Below, piece after piece: positions 25,445 to 32,819 of a DNA stretch of 40,349 bases. The notes beneath the pieces were generated by a model. That model was not told where the DNA came from. It did no database searches and worked only from the letters and a program-made list of their open reading frames with translations. The position numbers and the translations under genes were made by a program. Origin of the DNA: Kofleriaceae bacterium (GTDB lineage: Bacteria; Myxococcota_A; Polyangia; Haliangiales; Haliangiaceae); NCBI GenBank assembly GCA_013368795.1, contig JABFXX010000182.1, positions 1-40,349 of the forward strand, read 5' to 3'. Positions within the stretch are counted from its first letter, which is position 1, and each line of letters begins with the position of its first letter.

Positions 25445-26223
25445 CCATGACGTGGGGCATCATTCCCGCCGCAGGCATCGGCAGCCGCATCCAGCCGCTC
25501 GCGTTCTCGAAGGAGCTGTTGCCCGTCGGCAGCCGGATCGACAACGGCGTCGAGCGACCGCGCGCGGTCAGCGAGTACCTGATCGAGCGCATGCTGCTCG
25601 CGGGCGCGACGAAGATTTGCTTCGTCATCTCGCCGACGAAGTCCGACATCATCGAGTACTTCGCGGGCGGTATGCGCGACGTCCGGTTCGCGTACGTCGT
25701 GCAGCAATCTCCCGGTGGCCTGTGCGACGCGATCTTCCAGGCGCTGCCGTTCATCGCGCCCGACGAGCCGGTCCTCGTCGGCCTGCCCGACACGATCTGG
25801 TATCCCTCCGACGCGCTCGCCGAGCTACCCGACGATCGGTTCTCGTTCCTCTGCTTTCCCGTCGACGAGCCGCAGCACTTCGATGCGGTCGTCAGCGGTC
25901 CCGACGGACGCGTGCGCGAGATCCAGGTCAAGCAGGCGACCGCCACGAGCCGCTGGATCTGGGGTGCGTTCAAGCTGCCCGGGCGGATCCTCGGCGAGCT
26001 GTACGCGCTGTGGCGCGAGCCCGGCCGCGGCGACCCCTACATCGGCACGCTCGTCACCGAGTGGGTGTCGCGCGGCGGAACGGCGTGGGCGGCACACGCC
26101 GGCACCGCGTATGTCGACGTCGGGACACTGCACGGCTGGCGCGACGCGGTTCACCTCCTCGAGTCGGCCGAGCCCGACGAGGACGCGCCGCAGCCTTACC
26201 GCAGCATCGCCGTCGTGCGCTGA
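25441..26223 (+). CDS. Sugar-1-phosphate nucleotidyltransferase (RmlA/GalU-like)
   Basis: This 260-residue protein starts at the ATG overlapping the previous stop (ATGACCATGACG; a second ATG is 6 bp downstream). The nucleotide-binding signature is present as IIPAAGIGSRIQPLAFSKEL with the following LPV, and GLPDTIW supplies the metal-binding Asp. It is shorter than RmlA (about 290), lacking some C-terminal part. Such enzymes activate hexose-1-phosphate with dTTP or UTP, so this could feed the epimerases and dehydrogenases of the locus. Base specificity cannot be told from sequence alone. Confidence 0.85.
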   Translation: MTMTWGIIPAAGIGSRIQPLAFSKELLPVGSRIDNGVERPRAVSEYLIERMLLAGATKICFVISPTKSDIIEYFAGGMRDVRFAYVVQQSPGGLCDAIFQALPFIAPDEPVLVGLPDTIWYPSDALAELPDDRFSFLCFPVDEPQHFDAVVSGPDGRVREIQVKQATATSRWIWGAFKLPGRILGELYALWREPGRGDPYIGTLVTEWVSRGGTAWAAHAGTAYVDVGTLHGWRDAVHLLESAEPDEDAPQPYRSIAVVR

Positions 26224-26261
26224 CGTGCAACCCGCGCGGCGGCTGCCGTGTCGATCCGTGC

Positions 26262-26963
26262 GTGAGGCTCCTCCCGCTCGCGCTCGGCGTCCTCTGGCCC
26301 GCGATCGCAATCGCCGGGGCGAGCGAGGAGGAGCTCGCCTCGCCGACGCAGGTCGACGAGAGCGAGGACATCCTGATCGCGAGGATCATCCACACGCCGC
26401 GGCTGCCCGCCGCCGGCGACGCGGTGTTCGAGCTGCTCGGCAGGCTCCTGGAGGACGGACGCATCTCCGAGCTGCACGAGTGGGTGGAGCGCCTCGCCGA
26501 TGATCCCGTGATCACGTTTCGCCGCCCCGAGCTCGCGGGGAGGCTCCGCGAGATGCAGATCCAGTTCGCGCGCGAGGACGCCGACGAGCTCGAGCGCGCG
26601 GCCCGCAAGACGCACGCGAGCGCCGACTACGGACGCTGCGCCGATACCTACGCGTCGCTCGCCGACCGGCTCGCCGAGACGGACGTGGCCAATTCGTACT
26701 GGAAGCAGCGCCAGCTGTCGGAGATGCGCTACAACGCCGCGGTCTGCGCCGAGCACGCGGGGCATCCGCTGACCGCGCTGTCGCTCTACCGTCGCGTCGC
26801 CGAGGCCGACGAGGCGCTCGCCGAACAGGCGAGCGTGCGGTTCGTGCGCCTGCTCGGCGCGCTGCCTCAGATCGGGATCGCGAGGCTGACCGGAGCGCCG
26901 ATCTCGACGGTCGAGCTGCCGCGCCACGAGTACAACTTCCCCGACGACATCATCGAGTTCTAG
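26262..26963 (+). CDS. Predicted exported protein with TPR-like helices
   Basis: From GTG 26262 the protein is 233 residues, with a signal peptide MRLLPLALGVLWPAIAIAGA and no lipobox, so it is likely periplasmic. The mature part is acidic and helical, with repeated patterns such as CADTYASLADRLAE and CAEHAGHPLTALSLYRRVAEAD that look like tetratricopeptide repeats. No catalytic motif is seen. GTG 26262 is the first in-frame start giving a signal peptide. The 3' end overlaps the opposed gene by 14 bp. It follows the sugar locus by 38 bp and could be co-transcribed, but a role in it is not indicated. Confidence 0.72.
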   Translation: MRLLPLALGVLWPAIAIAGASEEELASPTQVDESEDILIARIIHTPRLPAAGDAVFELLGRLLEDGRISELHEWVERLADDPVITFRRPELAGRLREMQIQFAREDADELERAARKTHASADYGRCADTYASLADRLAETDVANSYWKQRQLSEMRYNAAVCAEHAGHPLTALSLYRRVAEADEALAEQASVRFVRLLGALPQIGIARLTGAPISTVELPRHEYNFPDDIIEF

Positions 26964-27834
26964 CGGTCGCGGCCGCGGCATCGGCGGTATTGAGCTGGAC
27001 GCGGACCTGGACCGGGCGTTCGTCGGCGTCGAGATCGAGGAAGATCGGGAACACGCCGTCGCCCCAGCTCGTGAAGAACAGGCAGATCTTCGCGTCGCCG
27101 ACGGTGATCGTGCCCGCGCCGTTCTTGCTCTTGCGCGCCTCCGCGAGCGCGTGGAAGTGGTGCGAGTGCGGCCGGTAGTCCATCGCGAGCAGCCAGTGGT
27201 TCTCGGCCTTGATCTTGTCGGCCTCGAGCGCCTTCGCCTCGGCCGCCTCGACGGTCAGGTCGCTCCAGCCGAAGCCTTCCTTCGTCGATGGTGCGCGCAT
27301 CGCACGCGCGAGCGACGCGGCATCGCGGCCCCAGAACACGAAGTCGGCGAGACCGTCGAGCGAGTCCTCGTGCTGCCAGTGATCGAGCGCGCCGTGGTCC
27401 ATCGCGACGAGCCGCGCGAAGTCGACGCCGGCCTCGCCGAGCTTCTTCGAATGGGTCACGTCGCCGTCGCCGAGCTTCACCGCGACGTGGTCCCAGCACT
27501 CGGCGAACCGGCCCTTGCCGACGCGGCGGCCGAACACCGGGAGCGCGCGGTCGCGCGGCACCTCGGCCTTCACGAGCGCGGGCTCGAGCGCGGGCCGCGG
27601 CAGGTAGCCGACGAGCCCGACGTCGAACAGCGCGAGCGTTCCCGACGGCGCGGTGACCTCGCCGAGCTTCTCGACCGCGCTCGCGATGATCGGCTCGGAA
27701 ACGGCAACAGCCGGCCTCGCGTGGGCCGGCTGCTTCTTGTTCGGCGGCGCCTTCTTCGCGGCCGCCTTCTTCTTCGGTGCCGGCTTCTTCGCTGCCGGCT
27801 TCTTCTTGGCTACGACTTTCTGCTTCGCCGCCAT
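26950..27834 (-). CDS. DUF4241-like protein with a histone-H1-like Lys/Ala/Pro tail
   Basis: This 294-residue protein has two parts. Residues about 1-40 are almost only Lys, Ala and Pro (AAKKPAPKKKAAAKKAPP-type repeats), like the tails of bacterial and eukaryotic H1-like proteins, so it may bind DNA or another polyanion. Residues about 50-294 form a globular domain; its end (CLFFTSWGDGVFPIFLDL) resembles the GDG motif near the end of DUF4241-type proteins. That assignment is tentative. The start is ATG 27834, 11 bp after the end of the lipoprotein gene upstream on the same strand. Function is unknown. Confidence 0.75.
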   Translation of the reverse strand: MAAKQKVVAKKKPAAKKPAPKKKAAAKKAPPNKKQPAHARPAVAVSEPIIASAVEKLGEVTAPSGTLALFDVGLVGYLPRPALEPALVKAEVPRDRALPVFGRRVGKGRFAECWDHVAVKLGDGDVTHSKKLGEAGVDFARLVAMDHGALDHWQHEDSLDGLADFVFWGRDAASLARAMRAPSTKEGFGWSDLTVEAAEAKALEADKIKAENHWLLAMDYRPHSHHFHALAEARKSKNGAGTITVGDAKICLFFTSWGDGVFPIFLDLDADERPVQVRVQLNTADAAAATARTR

Positions 27835-27845
27835 CGGCGACGAGC

Positions 27846-29492
27846 TTACTCCAGCGCGCCCTTCATCATCACGTAGCCGTCATCCGACGTGATCGACAGG
27901 TCCTTCATCTGCAGGCCCGCCGGCAGCGAGGGCAGGGGGATACCGCCGAGCAGCGCGCTGATCGTGGCGATCTGCGAGTTGAGCGTGATCTCGACGGCCT
28001 TGCCGAGGTCCTCGTCGGCGAGCGTCGTCTGGTTCTCGATGTCGTCGAGGACGTCGGCGTGAATCTCCGGCTTGCCGAGCTCGACCGCGATGCCGTAGCC
28101 GTTGTTCGCCGGCATCACCTTGAGGTCGACCGTCGCGTTGATCGCGGCGCGACCGACCGGCGTGCCCTGCAGCGTGAACGTCGACATCATGTCGGGGAGG
28201 ACGAGGCGCATCTTGCCGTCGGCCGGGTCCGCGCTGATCATCGGCGGCGAGGTCATCGCGATCTCGGTGCCGTCGAACGTGCCGCCCTCGGCGGGCATGT
28301 GGAGGTTCAAGAGGCCGGTCGCGACGAGCTGCGAGACGACGTTGTTCGCGAGGTCGTCGGCGAGACCGACCTCGAGGCCGTTGCCCGGATCCATCGTCGG
28401 GATGCCGTTGTCCGTGAAGATGAAGCCCTTGCTGTTCTCGGTACCGCCGATCAGCATCTTCATGTCGAGCGTGATCAGGCCACCGTCGGTGTCGAACGCG
28501 ATGTCCGACGGATCGACCTGCACGGTGACCTGCTTGCCGAGGACGTCGAGCGTCTGCGGACCGCTGAGGCCGCCGAGCGCCTTGTTCATCATCGGGCCCA
28601 TGAACAGCTTCGCCGCGAGCGGCGCCGCCTTCGCGATCAGCGTGTCGAGCGGGATCATGTCGAGCACGGTGCCCGGGATGCCCGAGGCCGAGATGTTGAG
28701 ACCGGTGATCTGGACGGTCTCGCCGGCGAGGTCCGTCTTGAAGCCCTTCATGCCGTCGGGCGTGATGACGAGCGTGCCCTTGACGAGGACGCTCGACGCG
28801 GTGACGCGCACGTTGTTGCTGCCATCGGCGCAGGCGACCGCGTAACGCGCGCGGCCCGGGATGTCGACGTTGTCGAGCTTGGCCGAGAACGCCAGGCCGC
28901 CGTTCACCGGGACCAGCGTGATCGTCGCGTTCGACATCTTGAAGTTGTCGACGTAGAGGCGCGCGAACAGGCAGTCCTCGCCGCTCTCGTCGCCGGAGTG
29001 CATCAGCGGGTTCATCGGCGCGAGGAGCGCCGCCATGTCGACGCCCTCGATCATCGTGCCTGCCGCGTCGGCGATGCGCGCGAACGCCGGCTTCGAGACC
29101 GCCATCGTCACGGCGTTCTCGATGTTCGCGCTCGGCGCGCGGAGCTGACCGGCCTCGACCGAGCGCGTGTCGGTCGCCTTGCCGCCGGCCTCGTCGACCG
29201 CCTCGGTGTGGATCAGCATCGCGCCCGGCTTCACCTGGATCGACGCCGTGAACGTGCCGTCCGCCGCGACCGCCGCGGGCACGTTGTTGACCGTGACCTT
29301 CTTGATCAGCGCACCCGAGTCGTTCGGCGCCACCGTGCCGGTGACCGTCACGAGACCCGCCTTGTCCTGGATCAGGCTGCGCTGCGGGGAGGTGACCTTG
29401 AGGACCGGAGGGTCCACCAGATCGCCGACCGAGTCATTGCAGGCGGCCGTAGCGAGGAGCGTGAGGCTGGTCGCGAGGAAGAGGTTGCGCAT
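27846..29492 (-). CDS. Lipoprotein with Ig-like N-domain and possible BPI/TULIP-like region
   Basis: The protein is 548 residues from ATG 29492: MRNLFLATSLTLLATAAC is a lipoprotein signal with the lipid-accepting Cys18. Residues about 30-115 look like a bacterial Ig-like domain (VTVTGTV..., GTFTASIQV..., AVDEAGGKATD). The rest is long, amphipathic and beta-rich. Blocks such as GLEVGLADDLANNVVSQLVA and GIPLPSLPAGLQMKDLSITS recall the BPI/LBP-type TULIP fold, where a similar PLPxLPxxxQLxDLxL run ends the C-terminal domain. If right, it would be a lipid-binding envelope lipoprotein. A seven-codon-longer start exists but gives a worse signal. Confidence 0.75.
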   Translation of the reverse strand: MRNLFLATSLTLLATAACNDSVGDLVDPPVLKVTSPQRSLIQDKAGLVTVTGTVAPNDSGALIKKVTVNNVPAAVAADGTFTASIQVKPGAMLIHTEAVDEAGGKATDTRSVEAGQLRAPSANIENAVTMAVSKPAFARIADAAGTMIEGVDMAALLAPMNPLMHSGDESGEDCLFARLYVDNFKMSNATITLVPVNGGLAFSAKLDNVDIPGRARYAVACADGSNNVRVTASSVLVKGTLVITPDGMKGFKTDLAGETVQITGLNISASGIPGTVLDMIPLDTLIAKAAPLAAKLFMGPMMNKALGGLSGPQTLDVLGKQVTVQVDPSDIAFDTDGGLITLDMKMLIGGTENSKGFIFTDNGIPTMDPGNGLEVGLADDLANNVVSQLVATGLLNLHMPAEGGTFDGTEIAMTSPPMISADPADGKMRLVLPDMMSTFTLQGTPVGRAAINATVDLKVMPANNGYGIAVELGKPEIHADVLDDIENQTTLADEDLGKAVEITLNSQIATISALLGGIPLPSLPAGLQMKDLSITSDDGYVMMKGALE

Positions 29493-29698
29493 GGCTGCCG
29501 GCTCTTTCAGCAAGGCCGAGGCCAGCTCGTTTGACGCGCTGTGAGATCGACGATCGCAGCAGATCGCGTTGGTTAGCGGCGGCCAGCGCGCAACGCATCG
29601 CGTTGAAGATCAACTGGATCAGCCAGCGGGGCGGCTGGTCGACCCCACCACGGCAAGTCGATTAGCCGCTGCAACCTGTGGGCACCTCTGGGACTTTT
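29493..29698. other. Intergenic region with three inverted repeats
   Basis: This 206-bp gap, the longest in the window, separates two minus-strand genes. It holds CAACGC-ATC-GCGTTG (29591-29605), TTGA-AGA-TCAA (29603-29613) and CCAGC-GGGGCG-GCTGG (29623-29638). They may form the transcription end of the SUI1 gene or the operator of the lipoprotein gene. No run of T follows, so a classical intrinsic terminator is not seen. No coding signal is convincing here. Confidence 0.4.
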
Positions 29699-30040
29699 CT
29701 AACCGACGGTGACCTTGCCGACGCCCTTCTTCGTGAGGACGTCGGGCACCCGCTTTCGCAGATCGCCCTGCAGCATGATCGCGTCGCCTTCGACCGAGCC
29801 GCCGCAGCCCAGGGCCTGCTTGAGCTCCTTGCACCACTTCTCGAGCTCGGCGGGCTTGAGCTCGAGCTTCTCGATCACCGTCACCTCCTTGCCGCCGCGC
29901 TGCTTGCGCTCCATGCGCACGACCGCGCGCGATGGACCCTTCGGCTGTGCAGGCGCCTTCTCCACCGGCGCGGGTCCGGGCGGGAGCTGGTCGCGGAGCT
30001 TCTCGAGACTCGCGAACGAGGAGTCACGCTTCGTCGTCAT
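29699..30040 (-). CDS. yciH: SUI1/YciH-family translation factor-like protein
   Basis: This 113-residue protein has an N-terminal disordered Pro/Lys region followed by a SUI1 (eIF1-like) domain at about 40-113: RMERKQRGGKEVTVIEKLEL, then LKQALGCGGSVEGDAIMLQG and a C-terminal KKGVGKVTVG. The G-C-G-G-S-V motif is diagnostic for the family. Bacterial YciH proteins bind the small ribosomal subunit and affect initiation accuracy. The start is ATG 30040, divergent from the GH92 mannosidase gene, with 54 bp between. Confidence 0.92.
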   Translation of the reverse strand: MTTKRDSSFASLEKLRDQLPPGPAPVEKAPAQPKGPSRAVVRMERKQRGGKEVTVIEKLELKPAELEKWCKELKQALGCGGSVEGDAIMLQGDLRKRVPDVLTKKGVGKVTVG

Positions 30041-30094
30041 CGTCGTTCCACGAAGCTTACCTCCTCGCCGGACCTCCGCTGTAGAGTGCGCCCG
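30041..30094. promoter_or_regulatory. Divergent promoter region, SUI1 and GH92 genes
   Basis: This 54-bp gap contains TAGAGT at 30082-30087, 7 nt before the GH92 ATG, placed for a leaderless transcript. On the minus strand TAAGCT is 13 nt before ATG 30040, giving at most a very short leader. No Shine-Dalgarno sequence is properly spaced for either start. Confidence 0.5.
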
Positions 30095-32278
30095 ATGAGG
30101 GGTCTTGTTGGCATCGCGGTCGCGGTCTTGCCGTGGCTCGCGGCTTGTGGGGACGGCGGCGCTCCGCCGCTGCCGGAGGTCGTCGATGCGACCGAGTACG
30201 TCGATCCGCGGATCGGCACCGGCGGCCTCGGGTTCGCGCATGGCAGCTGCTTCGTCGGCGCCGTGTTCCCGCACGGCTTTGCCAAGCCCGGCCCCGATAC
30301 GAACGGCCTGTTCGGCACCGTCAACTTCCAGCACTACTCCGGCTACTTCGCAGAGGACAACCGGATCCAGGGTTTCTCGTCGGTGCACATGCACGGGACG
30401 GGCGCGACCGACTACGGCGTGCTGTCGCTGATGCCGACGCTCGCGTTCGATGCGAGCAAGACGAGCGTCGTCGACTACGAGGCGCTGTTCGCGAAGGAAG
30501 ACGAGCGCGCCGAGGCCGGCTACTACGCGGTGAAGCTCGCGAGCGGCATCGACGTCGAGCTGACCGCGACGGCGCGCGTCGCGGTGCATCGCTACACGAT
30601 GCCGGCCGCGGGTGCGGTCGTCGTCGATCTCGCGAAGGTGCTCGACGGCGGCATGATCGACGCGCAGGAGATCACCGTCACCGCCGACGAGGTCAGCGGC
30701 TCCCTCCATCACAAGGGAGGGATGTCGGGAGGGTTCGGCGGCTACACGATCTACTTCTCGATCCGCGCGACCGCGCCGCTCGCCGCGGCGAGTCAGTGGG
30801 CGACCGGCGTCGCGCTGACGTTGCCGCAAGGCACGACGACGCTGGCGATCGGCATGTCGCTCGTGTCGCTCGACGGAGCGCGCGGCAACCTCGCGGCAGA
30901 GGTCCCGGTCGTCGACTTCGATGCCGTGTACGCGGCGACGCGCGATGCATGGCGCGCGAAGCTCGAGGTCGTGCGCCTCACCGGCGGCTCGCCCGCGCAG
31001 CGCCGGACGTTCTACACGAGCCTCTATCACGCGTTCCTCATGCCGACGGTGATCGAGGATCACGATCGCCAGTTCGTGCTCGCCGGCAAGCCGGTGCGTT
31101 CGCACGACGCGGGCTGGCAGATGGTCTCGGACATGTCGCTGTGGGACACGTACCGCACCGTCGCGCCGCTCTATTCGTGGCTCGCGCCGCAGAGTGCGAT
31201 CGATCAGACGTACTCGCTCGTCACGTTCGCGAGCGAGCTCGGCTCGTTCCCGAAGTGGCCGGTCGCGATCGGCGAGTCCGGCACGATGCTCGGTGCGAGC
31301 GCCGAGATCGCGATCGCCGACACGATCGCGCGCGGTGCGATGCAGGAGGTGCCCGACAACGGCTACCAGCTGCTCGTCGATGCCGCGATGGGAACGGCAC
31401 CGCAGCTCGGCGGGCGCGATCGCGTCGCCGATTACATCCAGCACGGTTACGTGCCCAATGGTCCGTACCGCTCGGCGAGCCTGACGACCGAGTACGCGCA
31501 CGACGACTTCGCGCTCGCGCAGATCGCGACGTCGCCGATGAAGGAGATGTTGCTCGAGCGCAGCCACGGCTGGCGCGAGCTCTACGATCCGAGCGTCGGC
31601 TTCATCCGCGCGCGGAACGCGGACGGCTCGTTCCCGTCGGGGCCGTTCGATCCGACGACGTGGCTCGACGAGTATGCCGAGGCCGATGCGTGGCAGTCGC
31701 TGTTCATGGCAGGCATCCACGATCCCGACGGCATCGCCGAGATCCTCGGCGGCCGCGACGCCGCGATCGCCAAGCTCACCGAGATGTTCACGCTGACGAA
31801 GGACGACTGGGATAGCTCCGACGAGTCGGCGGCGAACTTCCCGCGCCGCTACTACTGGGCTGGCAACGAGACCGATCTCAACGCGCCGTTTCTGTTCGCC
31901 CAGCTCGGCCGGCCGGACCTGACCCAGGAGTGGGTGCGCTGGCTCGTCGACACGATGTACTCGGACCAGCCCGATGGCGTTCCGGGCAACGACGACGGCG
32001 GCACGATGGGCGCGTGGTACGTGTTCGCGACGCTCGGCCTCTATCCGGTCGCCGGCAGCGATCAGTGGATCCTCGGTGCGCCGCTGTTCCCCAAGGCGCG
32101 CGTCACGCTCGGCGGCAAGGATCTCGTGATCGTCGCCGAGGGCGAGGGGCCCTACGTCAAGAGCGTCGAGCTCGACGGCGTCGCACTCGGCCTGCCGAAG
32201 CTGACCCAGGCCCAGCTCGCGGGAGCCGGCGAGCTGAAGTTCACGATGTCGAGCGAACCGACAGGTTGGGGCAGGTAA
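30095..32278 (+). CDS. GH92-family alpha-mannosidase, lipoprotein
   Basis: This 727-residue protein has a lipoprotein signal (MRGLVGIAVAVLPWLAAC) and the full two-domain GH92 layout: an N-terminal beta-sandwich (about 30-270) beginning YVDPRIGTGG, and a C-terminal (alpha/alpha)6 barrel. Motifs include LWDTYRTVAPLY, YYWAGNETDLNAPFLF and GNDDGGTMGAWYVFATLGLY (630-650), the last a GH92 hallmark that includes the calcium and catalytic acidic residues. GH92 enzymes are exo-acting, calcium-dependent alpha-mannosidases that trim mannans and N-glycans. Here it should be anchored in the envelope and attack external mannosides. The family is better known from Bacteroidetes and some Actinobacteria. Confidence 0.94.
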   Translation: MRGLVGIAVAVLPWLAACGDGGAPPLPEVVDATEYVDPRIGTGGLGFAHGSCFVGAVFPHGFAKPGPDTNGLFGTVNFQHYSGYFAEDNRIQGFSSVHMHGTGATDYGVLSLMPTLAFDASKTSVVDYEALFAKEDERAEAGYYAVKLASGIDVELTATARVAVHRYTMPAAGAVVVDLAKVLDGGMIDAQEITVTADEVSGSLHHKGGMSGGFGGYTIYFSIRATAPLAAASQWATGVALTLPQGTTTLAIGMSLVSLDGARGNLAAEVPVVDFDAVYAATRDAWRAKLEVVRLTGGSPAQRRTFYTSLYHAFLMPTVIEDHDRQFVLAGKPVRSHDAGWQMVSDMSLWDTYRTVAPLYSWLAPQSAIDQTYSLVTFASELGSFPKWPVAIGESGTMLGASAEIAIADTIARGAMQEVPDNGYQLLVDAAMGTAPQLGGRDRVADYIQHGYVPNGPYRSASLTTEYAHDDFALAQIATSPMKEMLLERSHGWRELYDPSVGFIRARNADGSFPSGPFDPTTWLDEYAEADAWQSLFMAGIHDPDGIAEILGGRDAAIAKLTEMFTLTKDDWDSSDESAANFPRRYYWAGNETDLNAPFLFAQLGRPDLTQEWVRWLVDTMYSDQPDGVPGNDDGGTMGAWYVFATLGLYPVAGSDQWILGAPLFPKARVTLGGKDLVIVAEGEGPYVKSVELDGVALGLPKLTQAQLAGAGELKFTMSSEPTGWGR

Positions 32279-32310
32279 ACCGATCCGCGGTCTCGCGGCT
32301 CTCCTGGGAC

Positions 32311-32316
32311 GGAGGA
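32311..32316 (+). promoter_or_regulatory. Ribosome binding site of the Cys-repeat protein gene
   Basis: GGAGGA lies 3 nt before ATG 32320, close but usable. It favours this start for the Cys-repeat protein. Confidence 0.6.
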
Positions 32317-32319
32317 CCC

Positions 32320-32745
32320 ATGCAGAGACTCGCGTTCGTCTTCGGTTTCGCCTACCTCGCCGCGTGCGCGGCCCGCGCCCAGACCCCGCCGCCGGCAGCT
32401 CCGCAGCCGTACGGTCAGCCGGTCGAGGGCGGGGTCGTCGTCTGGGACGGGCGCGGCCAGGACTGCCCGAGCGGCGGCATCTGCGACTGGAGCTGCGACG
32501 GCGGCAACTGCGCGTTCCACTGCAGCGAGGGCGCGGTCTGCAATGCCTCGTGCGACGGCGGCAACTGCACGCTCGCGTGCGACGAGGGCTCGATCTGCAA
32601 CCGCGAGTGCGACGGTGGCAGCTGCCTCGCGCAGTGTGAGGGCGGCGCGACGTGCAACCTCGAGTGCGACGGCGGCAACTGCACGTCGTCTTGCGCCGAA
32701 GGCTCGACGTGCTCGACGAGCTGCGACGGCGGCGGCTGCGGCTGA
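32320..32745 (+). CDS. Secreted protein of five 19-residue Cys repeats
   Basis: This 141-residue protein starts at ATG 32320. The N-terminus MQRLAFVFGFAYLAACAARA gives either a lipobox (L-A-A-C, Cys16) or a Sec signal. From about residue 49 there are five consecutive 19-residue units with Cys at positions 1, 7, 11 and 16, for example CSEGAVCNASCDGGNCTLA; the CDGGNC core is almost invariant. Twenty Cys in about 95 residues suggests a disulfide ladder or a metal-binding surface, and the DGG/EGG turns could bind Ca. I know no named family. It follows the mannosidase gene by 41 bp and may be co-transcribed. Confidence 0.82.
   Translation: MQRLAFVFGFAYLAACAARAQTPPPAAPQPYGQPVEGGVVVWDGRGQDCPSGGICDWSCDGGNCAFHCSEGAVCNASCDGGNCTLACDEGSICNRECDGGSCLAQCEGGATCNLECDGGNCTSSCAEGSTCSTSCDGGGCG
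32346..32745 (+). repeat. 57-bp tandem coding repeats, five units (within the Cys-rich gene)
   Basis: The repeats run from about 32464 to the gene end; the boundary given includes the lead-in. The period is 57 bp (19 codons). Each unit contains a TGCGACGGCGGC-type core encoding CDGG; the outer positions vary more, suggesting selection on the protein rather than a recent DNA expansion. Confidence 0.6.
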
Positions 32746-32819
32746 AACAGTCCGTTCGACGAAGCGGCGAGCGCTCGCGCGCGCCGGTGTAGGGTGTGCT
32801 CCTTGCACGATCGAATGAC

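Noticed and set aside
27777..29534. A 585-codon plus-strand frame opposite the BPI-like lipoprotein gene
   Set aside because: Composition is dominated by Arg, Asp, His and Val in a shadow pattern, with no motif; the minus-strand lipoprotein has a signal peptide and domain signals.
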